The notes: generated by a model not told the origin, from the letters alone. A DNA stretch of 64,000 bases from Bacteroidales bacterium UBA4116 (GCA_002381645.1 DFXE01000012.1:124001-188000); one strand, 5' to 3'. Shown: positions 53,221 to 62,177, counted from the first letter of the stretch. Made by a program: numbers and translations.

Positions 53221-53991
53221 ATGAAAACGATATCCGTTTATTTCTTCATCACTTTACTCTTTATTGCTTCGGCATGTAATAATGCGACCCGTAATTCAGG
53301 TAATCCTTCTTCTGAAAACAAGCCGGATAAACCGGTCTCCGGACAAGTTACATCCATGGACGAGTTATATGATTTAATGACAACAATTCCTCTTCCTTTT
53401 GTTTTTAACCACGAGTTTATTTCAAAAGACAGAAAGCTTACTTACATTCCCAATACGGTATCTCACCTTTTTTATAATTCTGAAAACTTTAATCCTGGTG
53501 CAGAAATCGCTAAATTTCCACAACAGGGAAACCTCAGGCCCGTTTTGGTTTTATATAAAGCTGGCGGAGAGGAAATGGTAATGGATTTATATACACTTTC
53601 AAACGATATGAATATATTGGACCGCCTTCAGATATATTCTATTGAAAAAACGGGCAACGGGAGTCATATTATTTCACAGTTATACCATATCTCAGATGAT
53701 TTTATAGTAAATGTATATAAGAAATTGGATAACGTATTGATTGAACAACTTTATTTTACGCCCGACGAAAATGGCAAATTTGTTGAAATGCGCGATGGTA
53801 AAACTCCTGTGGTTGCGTACGAAAGCCCGGATAACAAGCATTATATGGTTGAATCTTTTATTTGGGATCATCAGGCAAATGGTGGGATTTATAAGAAAGA
53901 TGTAAAAAAGACATATTATCTACTTACCGTGGAGGGTTTAAAGGAGATAAAAGAATCCGAATATAACTCGGCATACAGGAACCTTAATTAA
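53221..53991 (+). CDS. Hypothetical lipoprotein
   Basis: This encodes 256 residues with a signal peptide and lipobox (IASAC), then an S/N/K-rich linker and a beta-rich body with no motif I recognise. A CysFree mature domain with repeated Y/F-rich strands (QLYHISDDFIVNVYKKL, EQLYFTPDENGKFVEM) suggests a small beta-barrel or sandwich. The following SGNH hydrolase frame begins at its stop codon, but that gene's real start lies 57 bp on. An inverted repeat TTGAC-N4-GTCAA (53125-53138) lies upstream. Confidence 0.7.
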   Translation: MKTISVYFFITLLFIASACNNATRNSGNPSSENKPDKPVSGQVTSMDELYDLMTTIPLPFVFNHEFISKDRKLTYIPNTVSHLFYNSENFNPGAEIAKFPQQGNLRPVLVLYKAGGEEMVMDLYTLSNDMNILDRLQIYSIEKTGNGSHIISQLYHISDDFIVNVYKKLDNVLIEQLYFTPDENGKFVEMRDGKTPVVAYESPDNKHYMVESFIWDHQANGGIYKKDVKKTYYLLTVEGLKEIKESEYNSAYRNLN

Positions 53992-54047
53992 TGCTGTCGG
54001 GTATAATATCCTGTGTACAGAATTTTATATATTTGGAGGTAAAACCA

Positions 54048-54821
54048 ATGAGAATGAAAAAACAGGTCTTTATATACTGCTTTTTATTTGTGTGGTTTAC
54101 TGCAAATGCACAAACAGAAAACCGTTGGCTGAATATCGTGTATATCGGAAACAGTATTACGGAAGGAGTGCTATTAGACAACCCCAACAGAAATGCCCCA
54201 CCGGTTAAGGCAAGTATCTATTTACAAAAACAACTGGGTATCGGCGAAATAAAATATTCCAACCAGGGGGTAAGCGGTAAGACTACAGTGGATTTCCTGC
54301 CCGAAACAAATACATTTTTTCCTAAAGTTGTAGCGGCAGCAGACAAACTGAAAACAGATACCTGGGCAACACTTGTCTTTTCCATTATGCTGGGGACCAA
54401 TGATAGCGCTACACGGGGACCAAACGGTTCTCCGGTCTCACCGCAACAATATTACCGGAATATGAAAGCCATTATAGATAAACTACTTGAACTTTATCCG
54501 GATTGTAAAATAATTTTGCATCGTCCTATCTGGTATAGTGGAAATACCTATAACTCGTCGATGTACCTGCAGGAGGGGCTGGACAGGTTAAACAGTTATT
54601 ATCCGCAAATACAAGCATTGGTTAACTCTTTCAGGGAAGCACATCCGGATCAGGTTTATATAGGAGATACGGAGGCTTTTGATTATTTTGAACAAAACCA
54701 TCTCAATATGCTTATTCCTGAGAATGGCAATGCCGGAACATTTTACCTGCATCCTAATGAAGAAGGGGCTGCAAAATTAGGCGAATTCTGGGGCAAAGCA
54801 ATTTATACGGTTCTGCAATAA
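54048..54821 (+). CDS. SGNH/GDSL-family hydrolase
   Basis: This encodes 258 residues starting at ATG 54048, 8 bases after a strong GGAGG (54035-54039). The Shine-Dalgarno site is unusual for this phylum and argues against the frame beginning at 53991. Signal peptide ends at NAQ. Catalytic blocks: YIGNSITEG (Ser), GTNDS (Asn) and HPNEEG (His), in the correct order and spacing for SGNH esterases. Likely an exported carbohydrate or acyl esterase; the substrate is unknown. Confidence 0.87.
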   Translation: MRMKKQVFIYCFLFVWFTANAQTENRWLNIVYIGNSITEGVLLDNPNRNAPPVKASIYLQKQLGIGEIKYSNQGVSGKTTVDFLPETNTFFPKVVAAADKLKTDTWATLVFSIMLGTNDSATRGPNGSPVSPQQYYRNMKAIIDKLLELYPDCKIILHRPIWYSGNTYNSSMYLQEGLDRLNSYYPQIQALVNSFREAHPDQVYIGDTEAFDYFEQNHLNMLIPENGNAGTFYLHPNEEGAAKLGEFWGKAIYTVLQ

Positions 54822-54918
54822 AAGTATGACTACGGTTATTCCGGAATATCTCTAAAATGCGCCGGTAAGCAATTAAAAAAATCCTTTTGTTTTCTGCTGG
54901 TAGCTATGTACTTATTTG

Positions 54919-55362
54919 TTAATCGTCAATATCTATCAGATTCCCTTTTCTATTAAAAGTAAGTTCTAAACCGTTGCTTAGTTTTACACTGCATTCTCGT
55001 GTTTCTTTTTCAATGGTAATAATATCATTTCCCTGAAAATTTGTTTTCACATAGCTTGCGATATTTAAAGGAATGATCGTTTCAGGGATAATCGTATGAT
55101 TTCCGTCTACTTCTTTCCATTCACCCGATCTGTTAAATTCAATATCAATACCGTTGGTTAACAAGACCTCATATCCTTTAACGCCGAAGAAGTTTTTCTC
55201 GATTACTATATGGGAAATATTAGCATCATTAAAATAAGTAGAAATAAATTGGCGGCTGATAGCAGGTAATTGATTTACATCTTTAGTGTACCTGTCGTTA
55301 TCTGCAAACATTGTGCTTAGTGAGATAAAAATGCCTGCAATTATTAATGCTATTTTTTTCAT
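54919..55362 (-). CDS. PepSY-like (DUF2874) secreted protein
   Basis: This encodes 147 residues with a signal peptide (MFAD). The mature part holds two PepSY-like repeats: LPAISRQFISTYFNDANISHIVIEK with GVKGYEVLLTNGIDIEFNRSGEWKEVDG, and IIPLNIASYVKTNFQGNDIITIEKE with CSVKLSNGLELTFNRKGNLIDID. Such proteins are periplasmic, often induced by the adjacent two-component system and possibly ligand or kinase modulators. Here it sits directly downstream of a histidine kinase/response regulator pair and has an apparent regulator site. Confidence 0.85.
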   Translation of the reverse strand: MKKIALIIAGIFISLSTMFADNDRYTKDVNQLPAISRQFISTYFNDANISHIVIEKNFFGVKGYEVLLTNGIDIEFNRSGEWKEVDGNHTIIPETIIPLNIASYVKTNFQGNDIITIEKETRECSVKLSNGLELTFNRKGNLIDIDD

Positions 55363-55387
55363 GTGTTTTATTTTTTTTATACTAATG

Positions 55388-55422
55388 CAAATATCAGGTC
55401 GTAATTGGGAAAAATTTGGGAA
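55388..55422 (-). promoter_or_regulatory. Probable response-regulator site ahead of the PepSY gene
   Basis: On the plus strand TTGGGAA occurs at 55405-55411 and 55416-55422, spaced 11 bp start to start, one helical turn, as in OmpR-family sites. A near-consensus -7 box (GATATTTG, minus strand, 55395-55388) lies 9 bp nearer the gene. The adjacent OmpR-type regulator is the obvious candidate. Confidence 0.55.
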
Positions 55423-55428
55423 TGTCTT

Positions 55429-56700
55429 TCAAGGAAATGTTAAAATAAAAGAATGTTTCCCGTTATTGTATCGATATGATATGCCGATACGATATAATTG
55501 TGTAATAGACTTTACGATGGCTAAGCCTAATCCGGTTGAATCAGATTTATGGGTTTGTTTAATAAACCTTCTGAATAGTTTATCTTTATCCAGTTCACGT
55601 ACTGAACCCGTATTTTCAATGGTTATTGACTTTTCAGAAACAATGATCCCGATTTCACCATTCGGTATATTATGAATATACGCGTTTTTAATCAGGTTCA
55701 TCATAAGGGTTGTAGCAAGCGATTCATTAATATCAAATATTAAGGGTTCCTTTACTCTAATGGAAATTTTGATGTGCTTCTCTTCATAGATAGAAGATAA
55801 ATCGTCGGATACTTGTTGGATAATATCATCAAGACGTACCAATTCCTTATCGGGAAACTGGTTGTTGTCTATTCTCGACAAAAGCAACAACGACCTGTTC
55901 ATCTTAATGATCCCGTGCAATGTATTGAGAATGCTGCCGATTTCCTCCAGTTGATCCTCCGTACAATTGGGGTTTTCACTTAAAAGTTCTAATTTATTCA
56001 TGCAAACTGCAAGCGGAGTTTGCAATTCGTGTGATGCATTCTCTACGAATTGTTTCTGTTCGTTATAAATCAATGTATATCGGGCAGAAGCCTCATTCAG
56101 TGCTTTGTTCAGTATCTGAAACTCTTCGATTTTAGTATCGTTTTCCAATGGTTTATTCGTTTTGCCGGGATGGAAGACTTTAAGCCATTTCAGGATCACA
56201 TACAATGGGCGGAAGCTTTTTTTAAAGGCATAATTTGTAACCATTAAAATACAAAGCAATAAAATGAGGTACAGGATGATAATACTCCACAAAACGGTTT
56301 CTACTAAATCTTCTTTTTCTAAAGTAGATGTTTCAATCCTGAGTTCATAAAACTTTCCGTTTGACGACATGAAGTGCGTCCGGAGTACCCGGATAGGTTC
56401 CGATTCCCTCTCTATTTCAATGTATGTTGTCGAGTCGAAGAATTCATCTTTCGACAGATTAGCTTCATCCGGTTGTACTTCCCGAATCGAATAACGGGTC
56501 ATAATATCCGGACGACTCCTCAGAAGGGTACTGTCGGCAAGAAATTGCTTGATTATAATTTCTTTATAATTCTGCAGGCTGTCATTTGTTTCGTCATTGA
56601 TCTCATGTAGGATAAGAAAATAGAATATACACGACCATACAGCCATTACAAGCAGCAAAGGGATGATAAGATTGCGGATAGTATAATGGCTTAGCTTCAT
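55429..56700 (-). CDS. Sensor histidine kinase
   Basis: This encodes 423 residues of a membrane kinase. Helix 1 (about 12-30), an extracytoplasmic sensor of about 100 residues, helix 2 (about 132-155) with no recognisable HAMP, then the H-box FVENASHELQTPLAV (about residue 225), an N-box MMNLIKNAYIHN and the G2-box GLGLAIVKS. It overlaps the upstream response regulator by ATGA (56697-56700), so the two are coupled. The signal is unknown; the linked PepSY-like protein may modulate it. Confidence 0.92.
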   Translation of the reverse strand: MKLSHYTIRNLIIPLLLVMAVWSCIFYFLILHEINDETNDSLQNYKEIIIKQFLADSTLLRSRPDIMTRYSIREVQPDEANLSKDEFFDSTTYIEIERESEPIRVLRTHFMSSNGKFYELRIETSTLEKEDLVETVLWSIIILYLILLLCILMVTNYAFKKSFRPLYVILKWLKVFHPGKTNKPLENDTKIEEFQILNKALNEASARYTLIYNEQKQFVENASHELQTPLAVCMNKLELLSENPNCTEDQLEEIGSILNTLHGIIKMNRSLLLLSRIDNNQFPDKELVRLDDIIQQVSDDLSSIYEEKHIKISIRVKEPLIFDINESLATTLMMNLIKNAYIHNIPNGEIGIIVSEKSITIENTGSVRELDKDKLFRRFIKQTHKSDSTGLGLAIVKSITQLYRIGISYRYNNGKHSFILTFP

Positions 56701-57389
56701 TCCTCGTCATAGATCAATTTATAGCCATATCCGTATACGGCTTTGATTTCAGGGAGCGCGCCGGCCGTTTTTAATTTTTTCCGCAGATTTTTTACCTGGC
56801 TGTATATAAAGTCGAAACTGTCTGCCTGGTCGATGTAATCTCCCCATACGGCTTCAGCTAAAGCACCTTTGCTGATAAGCCGTTGCGGGTTTGTTACGAA
56901 GTAATATAACAAGTCAAACTCTTTACGGTTTAATTCCAGTTCTTTCGAATCGATATGTACGGCATGCCGATCGGGATAAACCGTCACATTGCCTACAGTT
57001 ATATTTATCTCTCCGTCCTGTTGTTTACGCCGTATAACGCTTTTAATCCGTGCATTCAATTCCGCCAGGTGGAAAGGTTTGGTAAGATAATCATCAGCGC
57101 CCAGGTCGAGTCCGGTTATTTTATCTTCCAATGAATCCTTTGCGGAAATAATAATGACACTCTCCTTTTTATGCAGCTTTTTTAACTCGTCGAGCAGGGT
57201 TAAGCCACTTCCGCCGGGAAGCATAATATCCAATATCACACAGTCGTAATCGTAATCATTGATTTTCAGTAAAGCACTATAGAAATCAGATGCACTTTCT
57301 ACTATATACTTTTGTTTTTCAAGTGAACGACTGATCGTTTCACGTAAAGAATCTTCGTCTTCAACAAGCAGGATTTTCATATTTGCCAT
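56697..57389 (-). CDS. OmpR-family response regulator
   Basis: This encodes 230 residues: a receiver domain with the acidic pocket EDED near residue 10, phosphoacceptor D54 in VILDIMLPGGSG, and K in LTKPFHLAELNAR, then a winged-helix effector with LELNRKEFDLLYYFVTNP and VYGYGYKL at the end. It forms a two-component system with the overlapping kinase. An alternative ATG nine bases on gives MKILLVEDED. Its target is probably the direct repeat ahead of the PepSY gene. Confidence 0.94.
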   Translation of the reverse strand: MANMKILLVEDEDSLRETISRSLEKQKYIVESASDFYSALLKINDYDYDCVILDIMLPGGSGLTLLDELKKLHKKESVIIISAKDSLEDKITGLDLGADDYLTKPFHLAELNARIKSVIRRKQQDGEINITVGNVTVYPDRHAVHIDSKELELNRKEFDLLYYFVTNPQRLISKGALAEAVWGDYIDQADSFDFIYSQVKNLRKKLKTAGALPEIKAVYGYGYKLIYDEE

Positions 57390-57400
57390 TCATTAGGATA

Positions 57401-57408
57401 CAAAACTA
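57401..57408 (-). promoter_or_regulatory. -7 promoter box (TAGTTTTG) of the two-component operon
   Basis: Minus-strand exact TAnnTTTG match, 11 bp before the ATG at 57389; with such a short leader the start at 57380 may be favoured. Confidence 0.45.
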
Positions 57409-57468
57409 AGCAAATATTCTGTCAACATTCTGGAATTTTAGAAAAACCAATGCCCGATTGAATCGTTT

Positions 57469-58170
57469 TTACCTTGATATCAGACGGTTATTAAGTATGG
57501 CGTTGAATACCTCTTCGCGTTGGTTGCGGGCAATGGTGATTTTGTTGTTTCCTAAGATTAATTGGTTGCCTTCAATGGATTGTATATGATCCATGTTAAT
57601 GATATAAGAACGGTGAACTTGTATGAAATTGTCGGGTAAAGATGAATGAATGTTTTTTAATGTCAGGTAAACCGTCTCTTTCGAAGATACAGTATGGATC
57701 ACTATATAATTTTCCATACTTTCTATAAACAGTATGTCCTTGAAAAAGACCTTCACAAGATGTTTGCCGCTTTTAACAAATATATAATCAATATGGGCTT
57801 CATTTGCTTTTTTTTCAAACAAGCTGTGTACTTTATTGACGGATTTCAGGAAGCGTTCGAACGAAATTGGTTTCAGGAGATAATCAGCCACATCAAATTC
57901 ATATCCTTTGATTGCGTACCGTTCATAAGCAGATGTTATAATAACCATCGGCGGATTCCGGAGGGTTGCCAATAGGTCTAAACCCGACATTAGCGGCATT
58001 TCAATATCGAGGAAAATCAAATCCGGGATAGTTGTATTTAATAAATTGTTTAATTGAACAGCATCTTCACATTCGCCGGTAAGCGTAAGAAAATCAACTT
58101 TATCAATGTAACCTTTCAAGCCTTTCCGCGCAATAGGCTCATCGTCTGTAATAACACATTTAATATCCAT
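57469..58170 (-). CDS. LytTR-family response regulator
   Basis: This encodes 233 residues from ATG 58170 (MDIKCVITDDEP). A receiver domain with DDE at the start, phosphoacceptor D55 in LIFLDIEMPLMSG and K in YLLKPISFERF is followed by a LytTR DNA-binding domain (about 130-233) with FIESMENYIVIHT, FIQVHRSYIINMDHI and a final NQREEVF. Its start overlaps the end of the LytS-like kinase gene by 11 bases. Such systems usually act on a few nearby targets. Confidence 0.93.
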   Translation of the reverse strand: MDIKCVITDDEPIARKGLKGYIDKVDFLTLTGECEDAVQLNNLLNTTIPDLIFLDIEMPLMSGLDLLATLRNPPMVIITSAYERYAIKGYEFDVADYLLKPISFERFLKSVNKVHSLFEKKANEAHIDYIFVKSGKHLVKVFFKDILFIESMENYIVIHTVSSKETVYLTLKNIHSSLPDNFIQVHRSYIINMDHIQSIEGNQLILGNNKITIARNQREEVFNAILNNRLISR

Positions 58171-59209
58171 GGTCGTTCGGTTCAATTATAAGTCGGGCAA
58201 AAAAAGAGTTTTTTTCTTTTTTTGTTTCAAGTTGATGGGTATAAGGATAAAGTAGCTGTAACCTTCGTTTGAGGTTTCCAATACCTATTCCTTTATTATT
58301 TCTTTCACTAACCGGTTTAATTTCGCTGATCGAATTAACAACCGTAAAGTATATCTTTTGATTTTGCCATTCTATATCTACGGCAATATTATAATCGCCC
58401 CCTACATATTTGAATGCATTTTCAAGCAGGGGCTGAAACAACAGCGGATGGATATTCTGGTCCTTCAGTAAGGGATCGATATGGACATTCAATACCAGCC
58501 GATCTGTTGTACGGAGTTGCTGGAACCGGATATAAGTACGGATAAATTCGATTTCCTGAGATACCGTAACTACCTTGCTCACATCATACAATTGGTAACG
58601 CAGCAATTCAGACAATAATTCAACGGTTTTCTTTGCCGGCTGGTTATCCTCATCAATCTGAAAATATACGGTGTTTAAAGCGTTAAAAAGGAAGTGCGGA
58701 TGATATTGGGCTTTCAGGTAATCAAGTTCCGTTTCCAGCTGTTTACTTTTTATTTTTTCCAGCATTAACGATTGTTCAATATAATCTTCGTTCATAATAT
58801 CCGTCCGTATCATGATATAATACAAAATGAATAACGGGATAAATATAATATTTAAAATTACATAATCGATCACTCCGTTTCCCATATGGAAAACACCGAT
58901 TTTTTCACCTCCTGATGCGATGATGTTAAGAGGTATAAAAGTTAGAATAGCTACTTTGCCGAATTCTTTCCATAAAGATGATTTCTCTTTTAATTTCTTC
59001 CTTTGTTTCTTCAACAGGTTTCGCCATTGAATATCGAAGACATAACACATGCAAATAACAACAAATTGTGAAAAAAAATGCTGCTGTAATGAACCGGGCC
59101 AGAAAGAATTGTCTTTTAATAAATCGGTGGTAAGGCGTAGAATATTAAATATTACCACTCCCCAGAAGAATGGATATACCCAACGCGATATGGAATGAGT
59201 GGTTTTCAT
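58160..59209 (-). CDS. LytS/YehU-like sensor histidine kinase
   Basis: This encodes 349 residues with four hydrophobic helices in the first ~150 residues (no periplasmic domain of note), a short coiled coil, then the His_kinase (PF06580) signature AQYHPHFLFNALNTVYFQ with the phospho-His, and an ATPase domain with LLFQPLLENAFKY and GIGIGNLKRRLQLLY. Paired with the LytTR regulator downstream. The acyltransferase gene ends 5 bp upstream of its start, so three genes form one operon. Confidence 0.92.
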   Translation of the reverse strand: MKTTHSISRWVYPFFWGVVIFNILRLTTDLLKDNSFWPGSLQQHFFSQFVVICMCYVFDIQWRNLLKKQRKKLKEKSSLWKEFGKVAILTFIPLNIIASGGEKIGVFHMGNGVIDYVILNIIFIPLFILYYIMIRTDIMNEDYIEQSLMLEKIKSKQLETELDYLKAQYHPHFLFNALNTVYFQIDEDNQPAKKTVELLSELLRYQLYDVSKVVTVSQEIEFIRTYIRFQQLRTTDRLVLNVHIDPLLKDQNIHPLLFQPLLENAFKYVGGDYNIAVDIEWQNQKIYFTVVNSISEIKPVSERNNKGIGIGNLKRRLQLLYPYTHQLETKKEKNSFFARLIIEPNDHGY

Positions 59210-59214
59210 TCCGG

Positions 59215-60339
59215 TTAAGTTTTAGGTTTCATCCCGAATAACGGCCTTATCCATCTATAACGCCTAATCCCGAATTCATAAATGATCCAGGTAATACCGA
59301 ATGTTCCAACCACCATCAATGAAAATTTAGGCAAAAATCCGGTAGGTACATCTTTCAGGTAATATCCCAATGCCATAATAATGGTTTGGTGCAGGATATA
59401 AAACGGGTAAACAGCCTCATTGGCATATGCTAAAGCCTTTCCCGGTTTATTCAGGTATACGGCAGCATAGCCGCTTAAAGCAAGTATCCACGACCAGCAG
59501 TTAAATGCCCGGATAAAGTGGGATATATATTGTTTACCAATAAAATCTGCTGTCATATACATTAACAGCATCAGGAAGGTAAATCCGGCCACTCCGCCCG
59601 CCAGATAAACCTGCCTGTTATTCGTTACGGCGTTCCAGTACGAATCTTTCAATGATAAAAGTAAAAAACCCGAAAAGAATAAGGTACAATAGTTTATCAG
59701 GTTATACCAGTCGTTCACTAAGGCATTCGTCGGGGGATAGGCATGGAATAAACATATTCTCCATACGAAAAGAGGAATAATAAAGATGTATAAACCGAAT
59801 GTTTTTTGAATAAGCCGTTTTAATGAATGTATGATCCAGGCATCCGGATGTTTTTTAAGATACTGGAAAACGGGTATAAGTATAAGTGAGAAGAGTAGTA
59901 AATACAAGATGAACCATAAATGATGCCATGAAATGTTTCCCTCCGGATAGGGCGCATTAAAAGGTTGTGTAGTTAAAAAATCTATGTAACTGCCAGAGAA
60001 TTCGCCTTTATCAAGCCTTTCATAATATATCTGTGGTGGAACGATAAAGATAACGCCGAATATAAACGGTATAAAAAGCCTTTTCATACGTTCAGCGGCA
60101 AACTGCCTTCCGTTTCTTTTCTGAAAAGCGTAATAAGTTCCCATACCGGAAATAACGAAGAGAAGGGAAAGTCTCCATTGATTAAGGAATAGCATGGGGA
60201 AAACCATGCCTTCGTAAATCACGGAGTTTTTAATGTGAAACCACCAGGGAACAAAAAACATTCCCACATGGTAAAAGATCAATAACCCGAAAGCAATAAC
60301 CCGAAGACTGTCGATGTCGTACCTGCGCGTGTAATTCAT
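59215..60339 (-). CDS. Membrane acyltransferase (acyltransferase-3 family)
   Basis: This encodes 374 residues with about ten membrane helices. The N-terminal RRYDIDSLRVIAFGLLIFYHVGMFF carries the family's R and H residues (RxxDxLR...H). Later helices include AVYPFYILHQTIIMALGYY. Members transfer acetyl or succinyl groups to surface polysaccharide, peptidoglycan or small molecules. It heads the operon with the LytS/LytTR pair, so its expression or product may be tied to that signal; the acceptor is unknown. Confidence 0.87.
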   Translation of the reverse strand: MNYTRRYDIDSLRVIAFGLLIFYHVGMFFVPWWFHIKNSVIYEGMVFPMLFLNQWRLSLLFVISGMGTYYAFQKRNGRQFAAERMKRLFIPFIFGVIFIVPPQIYYERLDKGEFSGSYIDFLTTQPFNAPYPEGNISWHHLWFILYLLLFSLILIPVFQYLKKHPDAWIIHSLKRLIQKTFGLYIFIIPLFVWRICLFHAYPPTNALVNDWYNLINYCTLFFSGFLLLSLKDSYWNAVTNNRQVYLAGGVAGFTFLMLLMYMTADFIGKQYISHFIRAFNCWSWILALSGYAAVYLNKPGKALAYANEAVYPFYILHQTIIMALGYYLKDVPTGFLPKFSLMVVGTFGITWIIYEFGIRRYRWIRPLFGMKPKT

Positions 60340-60365
60340 GGTTTACAAATTTAATTTTTTTATCT

Positions 60366-60397
60366 CAAAAATATCCTGCGTCGCGTAAGGTTTCAAA
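60366..60397 (-). promoter_or_regulatory. Canonical promoter of acyltransferase-LytS-LytTR operon
   Basis: Minus strand TTTG (60397-60394), 20-bp spacer, TATTTTTG (60373-60366), 26 bp before the ATG at 60339. Confidence 0.7.
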
Positions 60398-60554
60398 TTA
60401 TTATGACCAATGGTTTCTAATTCTTGATAAACGGGTGAACCAAATATTATCACGTGCAATGCTGAGTGTTTTATTTCATATGCGGAAAGGATGCCAATAA
60501 AAAGTTTACTATATCATGTTATGTTTTGCTTCCTTTGTCGTCTTATTGACAGGA

Positions 60555-61061
60555 ATGGAACTCGAGACGTTTAAAATAAAAGTGCTTCCGCTTAGAGATA
60601 AACTAATCCGTATCTCGTTGAAACTGCTTACAGATCATGCAGACGCTGAGGATGTGGTGCAGGAGGCTTTTCTTAAACTCTGGCAGGTCCGTGACAGGTT
60701 GAATGCGTATCAAAGCGTGGAGGCCTTAGCGGTTATGGTGACAAAGAATCTGGCATTGGATAAACTGAAGGCACGCAGGCCAATGGTGGAGGAATCAGGT
60801 TTATACTTATCCGACCCGGAAGCAAAAAATCCGGCGGAATTGTTAGAACAACAGGATGCTGTAGGATGTGTCCGGCAGTTAATCGATAACCTACCGTCGT
60901 TGCAACAAACGATCATTAAAATGAAAGATATTGAAGGGTATGAGTTATCGGAAATAGCTGAAATAACCGGAAGCAAAATCGAAACAGTACGGGTGAATCT
61001 TTCGAGGGCAAGAAAAAAGATAAGAGCGCAATTTATAGCTTTAAATAATTTAGGAGTATGA
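60555..61061 (+). CDS. ECF-type RNA polymerase sigma factor
   Basis: This encodes 168 residues from ATG 60555 (leader AGGA); the longer frame from 60516 adds an unlike hydrophobic start. Region 2 is DAEDVVQEAFLKLWQVRDRL, region 4 is LPSLQQTIIKMKDIEGYELSEIAEITG with VRVNLSRARKKIR. It is a small sigma-70 of the extracytoplasmic-function type. The next gene overlaps by ATGA and encodes a one-helix membrane protein placed like an anti-sigma factor. Confidence 0.92.
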   Translation: MELETFKIKVLPLRDKLIRISLKLLTDHADAEDVVQEAFLKLWQVRDRLNAYQSVEALAVMVTKNLALDKLKARRPMVEESGLYLSDPEAKNPAELLEQQDAVGCVRQLIDNLPSLQQTIIKMKDIEGYELSEIAEITGSKIETVRVNLSRARKKIRAQFIALNNLGV

Positions 61062-61543
61062 ATATAGATGATTTATTAAATAAATATTTTGAGGGTGAAA
61101 CCTCGGTAGAGGAAGAGCGGCACCTCCGTGCCTTCTTCGCCTCGGATAAGGTGCCGCAGCGCCTGGCGATTTATAAACCGATGTTTGCATATTTCGATGA
61201 GGAGATCAAAAAGAAACAACAGAAGCAAAAGGTTTTTCCTGCGAAAAGGAGCAGGTTATTTTATTGGGTTTCCGGAATTGTTGCCGGTTTATTGTTACTG
61301 GTAGGATTGAGGCAAATGCTTTTTACTCCCGATCCATGTTATTGTTCCGATAATTACGTTGTGATAAACGGACGTTGTTATACGGATTTGAACACCGTTC
61401 GTTCGCTTGCCTTAGAAGCTTTGCATGAAGTCGCTACCCCTGCGGAAGAATACTTTCCGGAGGAGGATATGGAAACTATTGATAGAGAAATTATTGAAAA
61501 TCAACTCAAGGAGCTGGGTGATATATTCAGCGACGAGGAATAA
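61058..61543 (+). CDS. Putative anti-sigma factor, single-pass membrane protein
   Basis: This encodes 161 residues. The N-terminal cytoplasmic part (MNIDDLLNKYFEGETSVEEERHLRAFF) resembles the first helices of Bacteroidetes anti-sigma proteins. One membrane helix (about 70-87) follows and then a short extracytoplasmic segment with three close cysteines (CYCSDNYVVINGRC). Overlap with the sigma gene by four bases supports a partner role. No zinc-binding H-x3-C-x2-C is present. The assignment is from context. Confidence 0.6.
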   Translation: MNIDDLLNKYFEGETSVEEERHLRAFFASDKVPQRLAIYKPMFAYFDEEIKKKQQKQKVFPAKRSRLFYWVSGIVAGLLLLVGLRQMLFTPDPCYCSDNYVVINGRCYTDLNTVRSLALEALHEVATPAEEYFPEEDMETIDREIIENQLKELGDIFSDEE

Positions 61544-61555
61544 ATACGTATAAAA

Positions 61556-62020
61556 ATGAGATACATTCAACACACATTCGCGTTAATCCTGGTGCTCTGC
61601 AGCCTGCTGCCGTCAGAAGCAAAAGCGATGGATATGCAGAAAGACCTGAGGATACAGGAAGTTTTTCAGCGCTACGGCAAGAAGAAAAACGTAACCATGG
61701 TGGAATTATCTAATGAAATGCTGGAAACATACGGTATGACGCATTACAAGAGTATATCCATTAAAGACGATCCCGGCGCTTTACGTTTTATCAGGGAATG
61801 TCTGGAAGCCGACCAGCAGGGAGCCCGTAAAATAAAGGAAGTAACCGATGACGGGGGCGTTATCTCCGCCTACTATCAGTTACCCGGCAGAGAGGAAGAT
61901 TTAAATCGTTTTATTCTCTTTAAAGTGAGCAAAAAAGGTGTTATCACCCTGGTTTATCTGGAGGGGGAGCTTGATAGCGACGATTTAATATCCATATTGT
62001 TCACGCAGAAAGATTTATAA
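61556..62020 (+). CDS. Secreted protein of the sigma operon (DUF6108/DUF4252-like)
   Basis: This encodes 154 residues with a signal peptide (EAKA) and a compact alpha/beta body beginning IQEVFQRYGKKKNVTMVELSNEMLETYGM. The pattern resembles the small DUF6108 or DUF4252 proteins found in Bacteroidetes sigma operons; I cannot decide between them. Located 12 bp after the putative anti-sigma gene. Likely periplasmic, function unknown. Confidence 0.65.
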   Translation: MRYIQHTFALILVLCSLLPSEAKAMDMQKDLRIQEVFQRYGKKKNVTMVELSNEMLETYGMTHYKSISIKDDPGALRFIRECLEADQQGARKIKEVTDDGGVISAYYQLPGREEDLNRFILFKVSKKGVITLVYLEGELDSDDLISILFTQKDL

Positions 62021-62026
62021 ATGCAA

Positions 62027-62076
62027 AGAATTCAAGGAGTTACCACTTATTTCGCTCGTTAGAATTCAAGGAGTTA
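62027..62076. repeat. Direct repeat AGAATTCAAGGAGTTA
   Basis: The 16-mer occurs at 62027-62042 and 62061-62076, 34 bp apart, just after the DUF6108/4252-like gene; the second copy runs on into AGGAGAATATAATTC. No coding sense. It may be a short extragenic repeat family member. Confidence 0.65.
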
Positions 62077-62177
62077 AGGAGAATATAATTCTAATTTTTT
62101 TGCATTTGATTTCTGTGTTGCAAAGTAACTCAGAACGGTTGAGCTACAAATTTATATAAACCATTAAAATAAAAGAA

